A stretch of DNA of 64,000 nucleotides. It comes from Parvibaculum sp040216885 (lineage in GTDB: Bacteria > Pseudomonadota > Alphaproteobacteria > Parvibaculales > Parvibaculaceae). A model generated the notes under the pieces. It saw nothing but the letters and a program-made list of their open reading frames with translations, was not told the DNA's origin and searched no databases. The stretch lies in NCBI GenBank assembly GCA_040216885.1, contig JAVJOG010000024.1:1-64000 (forward strand), in the 5' to 3' direction. The position numbers and the translations under genes were made by a program. Each line of letters starts with the position of its first letter. Position 1 is the first letter of the stretch. Below, piece after piece: positions 35,560-44,036 of the stretch.

Positions 35560-35681
35560 TCGTTTGGGTCGAACCGCCAGAGCGAGGGTGGCACGGCTTG
35601 AGAAAAGCAAAGAGACAAAGCCACTAGGGCTCTCCTTGCCGCCTTCGGGCAGACGATCATCGTCGATGAGGCCCCGTTTCC
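35560..35681 (+). ncRNA. Structured 5' leader, GEMM-I (c-di-GMP-I)-like core, candidate riboswitch
   Basis: GTGGC (35588-35592) pairs with GCCAC (35620-35624). Between them lie GCACGGC, GAGAAAAG and GAGACAAAGCCAC. This order recalls the GEMM-I core (GCAC-GGC, a GAAA tetraloop and GGGACGCAAAGCCAC), but with two bases missing in the GGGACGC part. Two small hairpins follow (TGCC/GGCA near 35638-35651 and GACGA/TCGTC at 35652-35664), then the DUF6600 start. The likeness is by eye and may be chance. The remainder of the 35395-35681 gap holds promoter DNA only. Confidence 0.35.
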
Positions 35682-37091
35682 ATGTATGCCCTTCCTCCCC
35701 GCCGGACGCAGCCGCGCACCGCGATGACGCTTGCCCTGCTGGCGGCGCTAGCCTTGTGGATGTCCACAGCGACACCCGCAAAGGCCGGCTACTATCCGCC
35801 CGCGCATTCCGACGCCGCCTATTATTACGACTCGCTCGCGCCTTACGGCACGTGGGCCCATCACGCGAGCTACGGCGCGGTGTGGTATCCGCATGGCATG
35901 GCACATGACTGGCGACCCTACACACATGGGCGCTGGGTCTGGGACGACGGCTATGGCTGGACCTGGGCCTCGGGCTTCGCCTGGGGCTGGGCGCCGTTTC
36001 ATTACGGCAACTGGATGTGGGACGCCGCCTTCGGCTGGATATGGGTGCCGGGCCGCGTATGGGCGCCGGCCTGGGTGACGTGGCGCTACAGCGACAGCTA
36101 TATCGGCTGGGCGCCCATCGGCTTCGGTGTCAACTACTGGTCCTACAATCCAGGCTGGAACCATGGCGGGTGGAGTTATGTCTATCGCCATCATTTCGGT
36201 GCGCCGGTCATCCACCATCACGTCATTGTGGTGAAACAGTACCGGACGATCTATCACAACACGCGACATTGGGCGCCGCCGCGCAACGCACATCACCGCG
36301 TCGTTCATCGCGGCTTCGACCGGGGGTTCGTCGAGCGCGGCAGCCGCTACAAGATCGACCGTGTTCATGCGCGACCCGAACACTGGCAGCGCAACGACCA
36401 TCGGGCCGGAACACCGCACCGCAACGACTGGCGCGACGACAGACAAGCGGCGCGGCATGACGGCGTGCGCCGGGCGGAGGAAAATCCGCATTGGCAGGGA
36501 TCGCAGCGGAACGGGCGGCCGGAAGATGGCTGGCGCACGACGCAACCTCAGGAACGGCAGCAGCACGACCGACAGCAACACTGGCAGCACCAACAGCAAC
36601 GCGCGCAACAGGAGCAACGTCAACACCAGACGCGGGAACGGCAACGCCCGCCCATACAACAGGACCAACCACCGCAACGCCAGCGGCAGGCGGAACGGCA
36701 ACAGCCGTCGTGGCAGCCGCCTGCGCAGCACCGCCAGCGACAGGTGGATGCACCGCAGTGGCGGGCGCAGCAGCAGCCGCAACAACGTCAGATGCAGCAG
36801 CAACAGCGGCAACACCCGCCTATGCAACAGGGCCAACCGCCGCAACGCCAGCGGCAGGCGGAACGGCAACAGCCGTCGTGGCAGCCGCCTGCGCAGCACC
36901 GTCAGCAACAGGTGGATGCACCGCAACGGCGGGCGCAGCAGCAGCAACAACGTCAGATGCAGCAGCAGCAGCGGCAACGCCCGCAACAGGCGCAACAACA
37001 CCGTCCGTCGCCGCAAACGCGGCAGCAACGGCCGCCGCAACGCCATGAACAAAGGGCCGAACGGCGCGAGAGCGAACGGAACTGGCGATGA
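35682..37091 (+). CDS. DUF6600-like Trp/Tyr-rich exported protein with Gln/Arg-rich repeat tail
   Basis: 469 residues. A signal peptide (TLALLAALALWMSTATPAKA) precedes a domain rich in aromatic residues with recurring APYGTWAHH, GRWVWDDGYGWTWAS, GWAPFHYGNWMWD and GWIWVPGRVWAPAWVTWRY. This is the DUF6600 pattern, and a YIGWAPIGFG stretch ends it near residue 150. A His/Arg-rich connector follows (150-290), then a low-complexity tail of Gln, Arg and Pro (about 290-469) containing a 56-residue tandem duplication. It is likely secreted or periplasmic. The function of the family is unknown; tails like this suggest binding to polyanions or nucleic acid. An ATG 14 codons further in would give a tidier signal peptide. 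Confidence 0.75.
   Translation: MYALPPRRTQPRTAMTLALLAALALWMSTATPAKAGYYPPAHSDAAYYYDSLAPYGTWAHHASYGAVWYPHGMAHDWRPYTHGRWVWDDGYGWTWASGFAWGWAPFHYGNWMWDAAFGWIWVPGRVWAPAWVTWRYSDSYIGWAPIGFGVNYWSYNPGWNHGGWSYVYRHHFGAPVIHHHVIVVKQYRTIYHNTRHWAPPRNAHHRVVHRGFDRGFVERGSRYKIDRVHARPEHWQRNDHRAGTPHRNDWRDDRQAARHDGVRRAEENPHWQGSQRNGRPEDGWRTTQPQERQQHDRQQHWQHQQQRAQQEQRQHQTRERQRPPIQQDQPPQRQRQAERQQPSWQPPAQHRQRQVDAPQWRAQQQPQQRQMQQQQRQHPPMQQGQPPQRQRQAERQQPSWQPPAQHRQQQVDAPQRRAQQQQQRQMQQQQRQRPQQAQQHRPSPQTRQQRPPQRHEQRAERRESERNWR
36640..36972. repeat. Tandem repeat (168- and 165-base units) inside the DUF6600 gene
   Basis: Sequence starting GGCAACGCCCGCCCATACAA at 36640 recurs at 36808 (168 bases later), with a few substitutions and one codon lost in the second unit. 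Each unit encodes the pattern Q-P-P-Q-R-Q-R-Q-A-E-R-Q-Q-P-S-W. The phase keeps the frame, so it is a recent in-frame duplication in a Gln-rich tail. Confidence 0.85.
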
Positions 37092-38693
37092 TCAGTCGCG
37101 CTCGTTCTCGAGCGCGCGGCGAAGGCGGCGGATAACAACTTTGCGGGCGCGGTCGTCGGCCGCACCCTCGAGTTGTTCGCTTATGTCGAGCCAGAGCATG
37201 GACAGATCGTTGTGCCAGTCCGGGCGGCCGACCGTTTCCGGCTGAAGGCGGCGCGGGGCGGGCCGGCGCCGCGCTTCCGGCGCCTCGGCGAGGAGATCGA
37301 ACACCTCGTCGAGATCGGGGGCGAAAATGCGTTCTCCGTCGAGGCCGAGATCCGCGAGGCGGGCATGGAGGCCCGCAAGCCCATCTTCCTCTCCATGGAC
37401 CAGAATGGTGCCGCGCATCACCGGCCCGCGATCCTCGACCCAGCGGGCCAGCGCTGGCCCGTCGGCATGACCGGAATAGACATCGAGCGTACGGATGCGG
37501 GCGCGCACCTTGATTTCCTCGCCCTGAATGCGCACGGCTTTCGCGCCCGATTGAAGAATACGCCCGAGCGTGCCTTCCGCCTGATAGCCGACCATGATGA
37601 CGGTGGTGTTTTCGCGCCATAGACGGTTCTTCAGGTGGTGCCGAATACGGCCCGCATCGCACATGCCACTTGCGGCAACGATGATGTGGCTGCCGTCGAC
37701 GCGCTCGATCATCATGCTCTCGGCAACCGTCTCGGTGGTGCGGACGCGCTGGGCGCGCATGGCGCGGCGGAACTCGTCGCCATTTTCGAGATTATCGGCG
37801 TGATCCAGAAAAACCTCGGTTGCGCGGATGGCAAGCGGCGAATCGAGGAAAATCGGTACGTCGCGAACGCGCTTCTGCTCGACGAGCGCCAGAAGGTCGG
37901 CCAGCAATTCCTGCGTGCGCTCGACGGCGAAAGTCGGGAAAATCAGTACGCCGTTCTTGTTCAGCGCCGTATTGACCTCGTCCGCCAGAAGATCGCGGCG
38001 CGCCGAAACCGTCATCGGTGCACGTTCGCGCGAACCGTAGGTTGCTTCGCAGATCAGGTAGTCGAGATTTTCCGGTGAATCTGGCGCCGGGTGGAAGCTT
38101 TTTACATCCGGTCCGATGTCGCCGGAGAAAAGCAGCCGCAGCTTGCGCGGCAATTTCACGCCGCTGTCGATCTCGACTTCGATCGAAGCCGAGCCGAGAA
38201 TGTGGCCGGCATTCCAGAACCGCGCCCGAACGCCTTCGGCCGGATCAATCCATGCGTCATAGGCAACAGGACTGAAGGCCCGGAGCGAAGCTTCGGCGTC
38301 GGCGACCGTATAGATCGGTGTCACTTCCGGACGGCCGCGCTGCGCGTTGCGGCGGTTGAGGTGCTCAACCTCGAATTCCTGAATATGACCGGCATCCGGC
38401 AGCATGCAGGAGAGAAGATCGATAGTGCCGTGGGTCGCATAGATCGGGCCCTCGAACCCGTGCTTCACCAGCTTCGGAATCAAGCCCGAGTGATCGATAT
38501 GCGCATGAGTGAGAAGCACGAAATCGATTTCGGCCGGTTCGAAGGGGAAGTCCGCATAGTTGAGCGCCTTCAGCGTCTTCGCGCCTTGAAACATGCCGCA
38601 ATCGACCAGGAAGCGCGTCTCGCCTGCCTGCAACAGGTAGCAGGATCCGGTGACGGTGTGGGCGGCGCCGTGAATGCTCAGGGTGATCGACAT
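37092..38693 (-). CDS. MBL-fold beta-CASP RNA-specific metallo-hydrolase
   Basis: 533 residues. Motif 2 of the metallo-beta-lactamase fold is H63-A-H65-I-D67-H68. Further metal ligands lie in NAGHILGSA and FSGDIG. The beta-CASP insert is clear (VLIFPTFAVERTQELLADL, PIFLDSPLA, IIVAASGMCDAGRIRHHLKN), and the RNA-specificity motif is DVYSGHAD. The Gly/Asp pattern is that of mRNA-processing nucleases and CPSF-like hydrolases, so it likely cleaves RNA. Its start overlaps the stop of the PRPP synthetase gene by one base, and it is convergent with the DUF6600 gene with no gap (TGATCA). Confidence 0.9.
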   Translation of the reverse strand: MSITLSIHGAAHTVTGSCYLLQAGETRFLVDCGMFQGAKTLKALNYADFPFEPAEIDFVLLTHAHIDHSGLIPKLVKHGFEGPIYATHGTIDLLSCMLPDAGHIQEFEVEHLNRRNAQRGRPEVTPIYTVADAEASLRAFSPVAYDAWIDPAEGVRARFWNAGHILGSASIEVEIDSGVKLPRKLRLLFSGDIGPDVKSFHPAPDSPENLDYLICEATYGSRERAPMTVSARRDLLADEVNTALNKNGVLIFPTFAVERTQELLADLLALVEQKRVRDVPIFLDSPLAIRATEVFLDHADNLENGDEFRRAMRAQRVRTTETVAESMMIERVDGSHIIVAASGMCDAGRIRHHLKNRLWRENTTVIMVGYQAEGTLGRILQSGAKAVRIQGEEIKVRARIRTLDVYSGHADGPALARWVEDRGPVMRGTILVHGEEDGLAGLHARLADLGLDGERIFAPDLDEVFDLLAEAPEARRRPAPRRLQPETVGRPDWHNDLSMLWLDISEQLEGAADDRARKVVIRRLRRALENERD

Positions 38694-39604
38694 TATTTCT
38701 GTTTCTCGTTTTCGATTTCGATTTCGTCATGTAACGCCCCGGCCAGAAGGCTCGCCAGCGAGATTGCATTGGTCGGATGCGGCACGGAGGTCGACGACCA
38801 TATGGCGCGCGCGCCAGCGGCCCTGATGCGCGCTTCGACCTCAGCGTCGAAAAGTGCATGAGTGACGGCGACAACGATGTCGGCGGCGCCGGCCCGCTTC
38901 AGGCTTTCGACTGCGACCGTCACCGTGCCGCCGCTCGACACGATGTCGTCGGCGACAAGCACGGCGCGGCCTTTTATCCTTGCGTCGGGAAAGGCAATCC
39001 GTACATCGCGATCGCCCAGCCGCGTCTTCTCGCCGGCGATAGCCTCGGCGCCGAGACTGCCCGCGATGTGCGATACCCACTGGATCGATTCGGCGTCGGG
39101 GCCGGCGATGAGGGCCGATGCGGAGAAACCCTGCTCCCGCGCGAACCCGGCGATGGCTTCGGCCGCCGTGAGGTTTTGCGCGTCGCGGCCCGGAAAGACA
39201 TCGCGAATGTCGGTCACACGATGCAGATGCGCATCGACGGTGACGATGCGGTCGAACAGCGAGCCGATCCAGCCGCCTATGGCCTTCTGGCTGATCGCTT
39301 CGCCTGCGTGGAAGACCTTGTCCTGACGCATGTAGCAAAGGTAGGGCGCGACGAGAACGAGCCGCGCCGCGCCGCCGCGCCGGAGCGCCTCGACCGCAAG
39401 CGCCAGTTCGACGAGCTTTTCGTTGGGCCTGTCCAAGGGAGAATAGAGAATTGTCGTCGGCGCCGGCGCAGCGACCGTCACGCGAGATTCGCCGTCCGGA
39501 AATTTGTGAACGCCGATTTCGCCGAATGTCGCACCCAGTGCATCCGCCAGTTCGAGGGCGTGACCGCGTCCATGCGCGAAAGACTGCAACGTGACGGCAC
39601 TCAC
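38693..39604 (-). CDS. prs: Ribose-phosphate pyrophosphokinase (PRPP synthetase)
   Basis: 303 residues, a little shorter than canonical Prs. FPDGESRV, YSPLDRPNEKLVELALAVEALRRGGA, LCYMRQDKVFHAGEAISQKAIGGWI, the VDAHLHR metal/ATP site and the PRPP loop VLVADDIVSSGGTV are all present. It makes PRPP from ribose 5-phosphate and ATP. Its start overlaps the stop of the phosphorylase gene by four bases and its stop overlaps the MBL gene. This locks it in a nucleotide-recycling operon rather than in a housekeeping context. Sequence details differ from the main bacterial Prs (for example RPNEK instead of SPNDN), so it is probably a second, specialised copy. Confidence 0.88.
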   Translation of the reverse strand: MSAVTLQSFAHGRGHALELADALGATFGEIGVHKFPDGESRVTVAAPAPTTILYSPLDRPNEKLVELALAVEALRRGGAARLVLVAPYLCYMRQDKVFHAGEAISQKAIGGWIGSLFDRIVTVDAHLHRVTDIRDVFPGRDAQNLTAAEAIAGFAREQGFSASALIAGPDAESIQWVSHIAGSLGAEAIAGEKTRLGDRDVRIAFPDARIKGRAVLVADDIVSSGGTVTVAVESLKRAGAADIVVAVTHALFDAEVEARIRAAGARAIWSSTSVPHPTNAISLASLLAGALHDEIEIENEKQK

Positions 39605-41112
39605 CTGCCCGCTCCACCGGCAAGTGCGCCGAGGGCGAAGCCGTTCAGTTCCGCCGCCGCTTCGACGGCGAAATCGAAATGCGACTGCCCCGCCGAATAG
39701 ATCCGGTAGAGCGGTTCACCGGCTTCGACGCGATCGCCAACACGTTTCAGAAGATCGAGCCCGGCGCCACGATCGAGCGGCGCACCTGCGAGGCGTGCCA
39801 TTTGCGCAATACGGAAGCAGTCGATGGCCGCAACGACGCCGTCGGCGGGCGACAGAACGTCGGCTTTCAAGGGCCCCAGAGGCGGACCTGGCGGCGCATG
39901 GCCTTGCGTATCGATGATGCGGCGCATGCGGGCCGCCGCCTTGCCGCTTTCGAGCAATTCACGGGCGCGCGCATAACCCCCACCACCCCTGACAGCCGGG
40001 TCCCCTTCAATAATATGGCCGGCGAGCTGGAGCGACTTTTCGCGCAGATCGGCGGGCGCGTCCGGTTCGTTGTCGAGCACGGCCATCACGTCGCGCGCCT
40101 CGAGCATCGGGCCGATGCCGCGGCCGACCGGCTGCGCGCCATCGGTCACCACGACATCGACATGGAGGCCCACCTGATCGGCGACATATTCGAAAAGTTT
40201 GCGCAGGCGCATTGCTTCGTGGGCGTCGCGCACCTTGGCGGTCGGGCCTACCGGAATGTCAATGACGAGATGGGTCGAGCCCGCCGACATTTTCTTCGAC
40301 ATGATGGAGGCGACCATTTGTTCGCGCGTGTCGAGATTGAGGGGGCGTTCGACACCGATCAAAATATCGTCGGCGGGCGACAGGTTGACATGGCCGCCCC
40401 AAACCAGGCAGCCGTTGCACTCGCCCACCACGGCGCGCATTTCCTCGATCTTGAGATCGACACGAGCGAGTACTTCCATCGTGTCGGCGGTTCCGGCCGG
40501 CGACGTGATAGCGCGCGAGGAGGTCTTTGGAATGGTCAGCCCGTGCGCGGCGACAATCGGCACGACGACCATCGAAGTCCGATTGCCCGGAATACCGCCG
40601 ATGCAGTGCTTGTCGACGATCATCGGCGAGTTCCAGGTGACGGTGTTGCCCGCAGCAGCCATCGCACGCGTCAGGTCCAACAGCTCGCCCGTCGTCAGGA
40701 AGCCGGCACAGGCAACCAGAAAAGCCGCGATCTCCATGTCGGAGTAGCGATAGCCCACGATGTCGCGGATGATGGCGTCGATCTGATGCGCATTCAGCGT
40801 CTCGCCGATGATTTTCGTGCGCACATACTCAAGGCTCTGCGGCCGGCGCGCCGGGGCAATCGTCACTTGCGTGCCTTCGGCCAGATCCATACGACGGAAG
40901 GCCGGCTCGGCAAGGCCGATCTCTTGCGGACCGACAAGCGAGGGATCGTGGGAAATGTCGAGGCTCGCGATGATCGACCGGCCGTCATGGACGATCTCCA
41001 GCCGCTTGAACGCCTGAAAGGCTTCCGGCCGGAGCGCGGCGCAATCCGACGCCAGTATCGCGACGTTCTCGCGCAGCGTGTCGAGCGGTATGCGTCTGAT
41101 CCTGAGTTGCAT
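39601..41112 (-). CDS. AMP/thymidine phosphorylase family enzyme (AMPpase-like)
   Basis: About 503 residues from the ATG at 41112, the typical AMP phosphorylase start (MQLRIRRIPLD); a GTG at 41139 directly after the preceding stop is the alternative. An extra N-terminal domain of about 85 residues precedes the phosphorylase core, as in archaeal AMP phosphorylases. DKHCIGGIPGNRTSM and TSSRAITSPAGTADTMEVL are the phosphate and base-binding signatures. AMP phosphorylases split nucleoside monophosphates to base and ribose 1,5-bisphosphate, while DeoA splits thymidine. The length and N-domain favour the nucleotide-type. It is coupled to PRPP synthetase downstream, consistent with ribose salvage. 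Confidence 0.85.
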   Translation of the reverse strand: MQLRIRRIPLDTLRENVAILASDCAALRPEAFQAFKRLEIVHDGRSIIASLDISHDPSLVGPQEIGLAEPAFRRMDLAEGTQVTIAPARRPQSLEYVRTKIIGETLNAHQIDAIIRDIVGYRYSDMEIAAFLVACAGFLTTGELLDLTRAMAAAGNTVTWNSPMIVDKHCIGGIPGNRTSMVVVPIVAAHGLTIPKTSSRAITSPAGTADTMEVLARVDLKIEEMRAVVGECNGCLVWGGHVNLSPADDILIGVERPLNLDTREQMVASIMSKKMSAGSTHLVIDIPVGPTAKVRDAHEAMRLRKLFEYVADQVGLHVDVVVTDGAQPVGRGIGPMLEARDVMAVLDNEPDAPADLREKSLQLAGHIIEGDPAVRGGGGYARARELLESGKAAARMRRIIDTQGHAPPGPPLGPLKADVLSPADGVVAAIDCFRIAQMARLAGAPLDRGAGLDLLKRVGDRVEAGEPLYRIYSAGQSHFDFAVEAAAELNGFALGALAGGAGR

Positions 41113-41139
41113 GGTTTTCGGGTGTCGCTCTCCCGCCAC

Positions 41140-43023
41140 TCAGGCGGCGTAGATGGTTTCGCCCCGTTTGATCGTTTCTACGATCTGCAAATCACGAAGG
41201 CCGGACGGGTCGATCGTCTCCGGGTCTTGCGCCGTGATGACGAGGTCGGCGAGTTTGCCTTCCTCGATGGAGCCTTTGATGTCGTCCTCGAAATGCTGAA
41301 AGGCGGCGTCGATCGTGATGCCGCGCAAGGCATCGTAAGCACTTATGCGCTGATCTTCGCCCAGAACCTGACCGCTTCGGGTGCGCCTGTTGGTCGCGGA
41401 CCAGAGCAGCATGCGGCAGTCGGACGGCGCAACCGGCGAGTCATTGTGAAGCGTGTAGCGCATGCCACGTTCGATGGTCGAGCGAACCGGGCTGATGCGC
41501 GCCGCCCGGGCTGGACCCAGCACCGAGTCCCGGTGCCAGTCACCCCAGTAGAATGTGTGGGTGACGAAATAGGACGGCATGACGCCGAGCTTCGCCATGC
41601 GATCGAGCTGGTCTTCCCGTAGGGTCTGGGCATGGATGACGGTGGCGCGCCGGTCGCCGGGCCCATGTTTCGCCGTTGCCTTTTCGATGGCGGCGATGAA
41701 CTGGTCTGCGGCAGCGTCGCCGTTGCAATGTGCATAGACCTGCCAGCCGCGCGCGAAGGCATCGTCGACATAGTTGGCCGCCGTCAGGTCGTCGACGATC
41801 CGGTAGCCGCGATAATCCGGCTTGAATCCCGGCGGCACAACTTCATAAGGCTCGGTGAGCCAGGCCGTCTTGGCTTGCGGCGAACCGTCGAGCATCAGCT
41901 TGATGCCGCCGATCTTGAAGCCGTTGTAATCCTTTCGCACCTCGACATCGCCCCGCGCCAGATCGTCGATATGGGTGAAAAAGGGATAGCCGATCACATC
42001 GATTTTCAGACGGTCTCGCTCGGCGGCGAGCGTCAGCAGGTCGTAGTCGGGGCGCCGTGTGGCACCGTCCTGCGCGGTGGTGATGCCCCATGCCGAATAT
42101 TGATCCTGCACCTTGTCGAGCAGGTCGAGCAGTTCTTCCTTTGAGGCTTCGGGCAGACGCGGCAGGGCAAGCGAAATGGCGCCTTCTTCCAGAATGCCGT
42201 TCGGTTCGCTGGTACCGGGCCAGCGGCGGATGACACCGCCAGCGGGATCGGGCGTATCGGCCGTGATGCCGAGCAGGTTCAGCGCATATGAGTTCACGAC
42301 CACGACATGCAGCGACGCGTGATAGGCAAGCACCGGCTGCTCGGTCGATACTTCGTCGAGATCGGCGCGGGTGACGGCGCGCTTTTCGGCCAGCAGCGAG
42401 TCGTCGTAGTTCGCGCCGAGTATCCAGCCGCCGCGGCCGCCGCCGGTTTTTTCCCGGTATTTCAGCAGTTCGTTCCGGATATCGGCGATGCTGCCTATGG
42501 GGCCTGCCGGGATCGGCGCCAGATTCTGGAAGCCCATCAGCAGCGCCGTCAGGGAAACATGGCCGTGGCAGTCAATGAAACCGGGAAGCATTGTCCTGCC
42601 GTCGAGGTCGACAATGCGGGCGCCGCTGCCGGCGCGCGATGCGACTTCGGCCTCACTGCCGACCGCGAGGATGCGCCCTCCCTTGACCGCGACCGCTTCG
42701 GCGACAGGCAGGGCCGAATTCATTGTGCGGATGGTGCCGCTGCGATAGATCGTGGCGCCGCCCGACGCCGCGCGGGCGCGCCGCGTCGACCCGCCGGCGA
42801 TGGCGGGCGCAGCGAAGGCAAGCGCCGCCGCGGCGTCGGCGAGTGCGTCGCCGCCGGCACGCGAGACGCCGAGCGCCGTCAGCATGCCAGCCGTCAGCGC
42901 CGCGCCGGCGCCGAAAAAGCCGCGCCGGCTCAGATGTTCGCGTTTCGGCGGATAGGCGCCCCAGACATAGGGCGTACAGCAGGGGCAGTTTCCACGATGG
43001 GTCTTCGGATCGTCGTAGGACAT
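41140..43023 (-). CDS. Tat-exported amidohydrolase family 3 protein
   Basis: 627 residues from the ATG at 43023 (GAGG six bases upstream); the longer frame overlaps the crotonase gene and is non-coding in look. A twin-arginine signal (SRRGFFGAGAALTAG) lies near residue 30, after an odd Cys-containing start (NCPCCTPYVWG). The metal site HGH lies in GFIDCHGHVSL, followed by DGATRR, HCNGDAAADQFI and HAQTLREDQLDRM, which identify the YtcJ/NfdA amidohydrolase group. It would hydrolyse an N-substituted amide or formamide. It is 22 bases after the crotonase gene and is abutted by the phosphorylase gene. The substrate is unknown. Confidence 0.85.
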   Translation of the reverse strand: MSYDDPKTHRGNCPCCTPYVWGAYPPKREHLSRRGFFGAGAALTAGMLTALGVSRAGGDALADAAAALAFAAPAIAGGSTRRARAASGGATIYRSGTIRTMNSALPVAEAVAVKGGRILAVGSEAEVASRAGSGARIVDLDGRTMLPGFIDCHGHVSLTALLMGFQNLAPIPAGPIGSIADIRNELLKYREKTGGGRGGWILGANYDDSLLAEKRAVTRADLDEVSTEQPVLAYHASLHVVVVNSYALNLLGITADTPDPAGGVIRRWPGTSEPNGILEEGAISLALPRLPEASKEELLDLLDKVQDQYSAWGITTAQDGATRRPDYDLLTLAAERDRLKIDVIGYPFFTHIDDLARGDVEVRKDYNGFKIGGIKLMLDGSPQAKTAWLTEPYEVVPPGFKPDYRGYRIVDDLTAANYVDDAFARGWQVYAHCNGDAAADQFIAAIEKATAKHGPGDRRATVIHAQTLREDQLDRMAKLGVMPSYFVTHTFYWGDWHRDSVLGPARAARISPVRSTIERGMRYTLHNDSPVAPSDCRMLLWSATNRRTRSGQVLGEDQRISAYDALRGITIDAAFQHFEDDIKGSIEEGKLADLVITAQDPETIDPSGLRDLQIVETIKRGETIYAA

Positions 43024-43045
43024 CGATACCTCGGATGACGGCGCT

Positions 43046-43852
43046 TCAACGCCCGGTGAAATTCGGCGGGCGCTTTTCAAGAAAGGCGGCGATGGCCTCG
43101 CGGCTGTCCTCGCCGGTGGCGGCGAGCGCAAACTGATCGGCATCCATGAAGGTGACGGCGGCGTTGAGCGCGGTCGCGGCCTGGGTGATGCCGCGCTTGG
43201 CCATGCGCACCGACACCGGCGGCATGGCGGCGACCTTTTCGGCCCAGCGGCGAGCGCATTCGAGCGCCTTGCCGTCGTCGCAGATTTCATCGGCGAGGCC
43301 CCAGCGTTCGGCCTGTTCGGCGCCGACGCGCTCGCCGAAAATCGTGAGCTGCTTGGTGCGCGAAGGACCGATCAGGTTTACCATGCGCGGCTGGGTGTGC
43401 CAGCTCATGTTCATGCCGAGGGGAATTTCGGGCAGGCGGAAATGCGCGCCGCGCCCGGCGATGCGGAAGTCGCAAGCGACCGCGAGCGCCACGCCGCCGC
43501 CGATGCAGAAGCCTTCGATGGCGGCAATCGTCACCTGGTCGAGCGCTTCCCATGCGTCGCACATGTCGGGACCGGCGCGCAGCATCTCGCGGCGTTCGAG
43601 AAGCGAAGCGGAAGCGCGTTTCGTCATCTCGGGATCCGTCAGGTCGGCGCCGCCGGTGAAGGCCTGCCCGCCGGTGAGCACGATGGCGCTCGTCGTCACA
43701 TCGTCGCGCAAAAGGCGGGCGGTCGCCGCGAGGTCGCGCAACAGGCGCGCCGAAAGCGCATTGACGCGGTCGCCCCGGTCGAAGCGAACCGTAGCCACGC
43801 GGCCGACACGCTCAATGGTGATGAATTCGCCGACCTTTTCGTCCTGCGTCAT
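43046..43852 (-). CDS. Enoyl-CoA hydratase/isomerase (crotonase) with one catalytic Glu missing
   Basis: 268 residues from the ATG at 43852 (GAGGGG upstream). Crotonase signatures are present: the oxyanion-hole segment GGQAFTGGADL and IAAIEGFCIGGGVALAVACDFRIA. In hydratases the second reads GGGxEL with the catalytic Glu; here the position is Ala (A122). The second catalytic Glu is retained in LPEIPLG (E142). A single-Glu enzyme cannot be a standard water-adding hydratase; isomerase or other crotonase chemistry is more likely. It starts the minus-strand run that leads to the amidohydrolase. Confidence 0.85.
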   Translation of the reverse strand: MTQDEKVGEFITIERVGRVATVRFDRGDRVNALSARLLRDLAATARLLRDDVTTSAIVLTGGQAFTGGADLTDPEMTKRASASLLERREMLRAGPDMCDAWEALDQVTIAAIEGFCIGGGVALAVACDFRIAGRGAHFRLPEIPLGMNMSWHTQPRMVNLIGPSRTKQLTIFGERVGAEQAERWGLADEICDDGKALECARRWAEKVAAMPPVSVRMAKRGITQAATALNAAVTFMDADQFALAATGEDSREAIAAFLEKRPPNFTGR

Positions 43853-43961
43853 GCCGCCCCTCGCCCCACGCGGCCTCTGCCGGACCGCTTTTTCATTCAT
43901 CTCGAGGGCAATGATGGCGCGGTGGGCGCTCGCTCGCAAAGGGTTTTCCGGTTCAGCACCG

Positions 43962-44001
43962 TAAAAAGAAGGCGGGCGGCGCTGAGGAGAGCGCCGCCCG
44001 C
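43962..44001 (-). terminator. Intrinsic terminator for the glycine-zipper gene
   Basis: On the minus strand GCGGGCGGCGCT-N6-AGCGCCGCCCGC (12-bp perfect stem, 43972-44001) is followed by CTTCTTTTTAC. Stem and T-run are the classical layout. It sits 36 bases past the stop of the gene at 44037. Confidence 0.85.
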
Positions 44002-44036
44002 CCGCGCCTGGCCAGCAGGCCAGTCGCGCCCCTCGC

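Noticed and set aside
35748..37052. 434-codon antisense frame under the DUF6600 gene
   Set aside because: Leu/Arg/Pro repeats mirror the Gln-rich coding repeats; no signal, domain or ribosome site is visible.
39679..41622. 647-codon plus-strand frame across the phosphorylase gene
   Set aside because: Antisense to motifs DKHCIGGIPGNRTSM and TSSRAITSPAGTADTMEVL, which are decisive for the minus strand.
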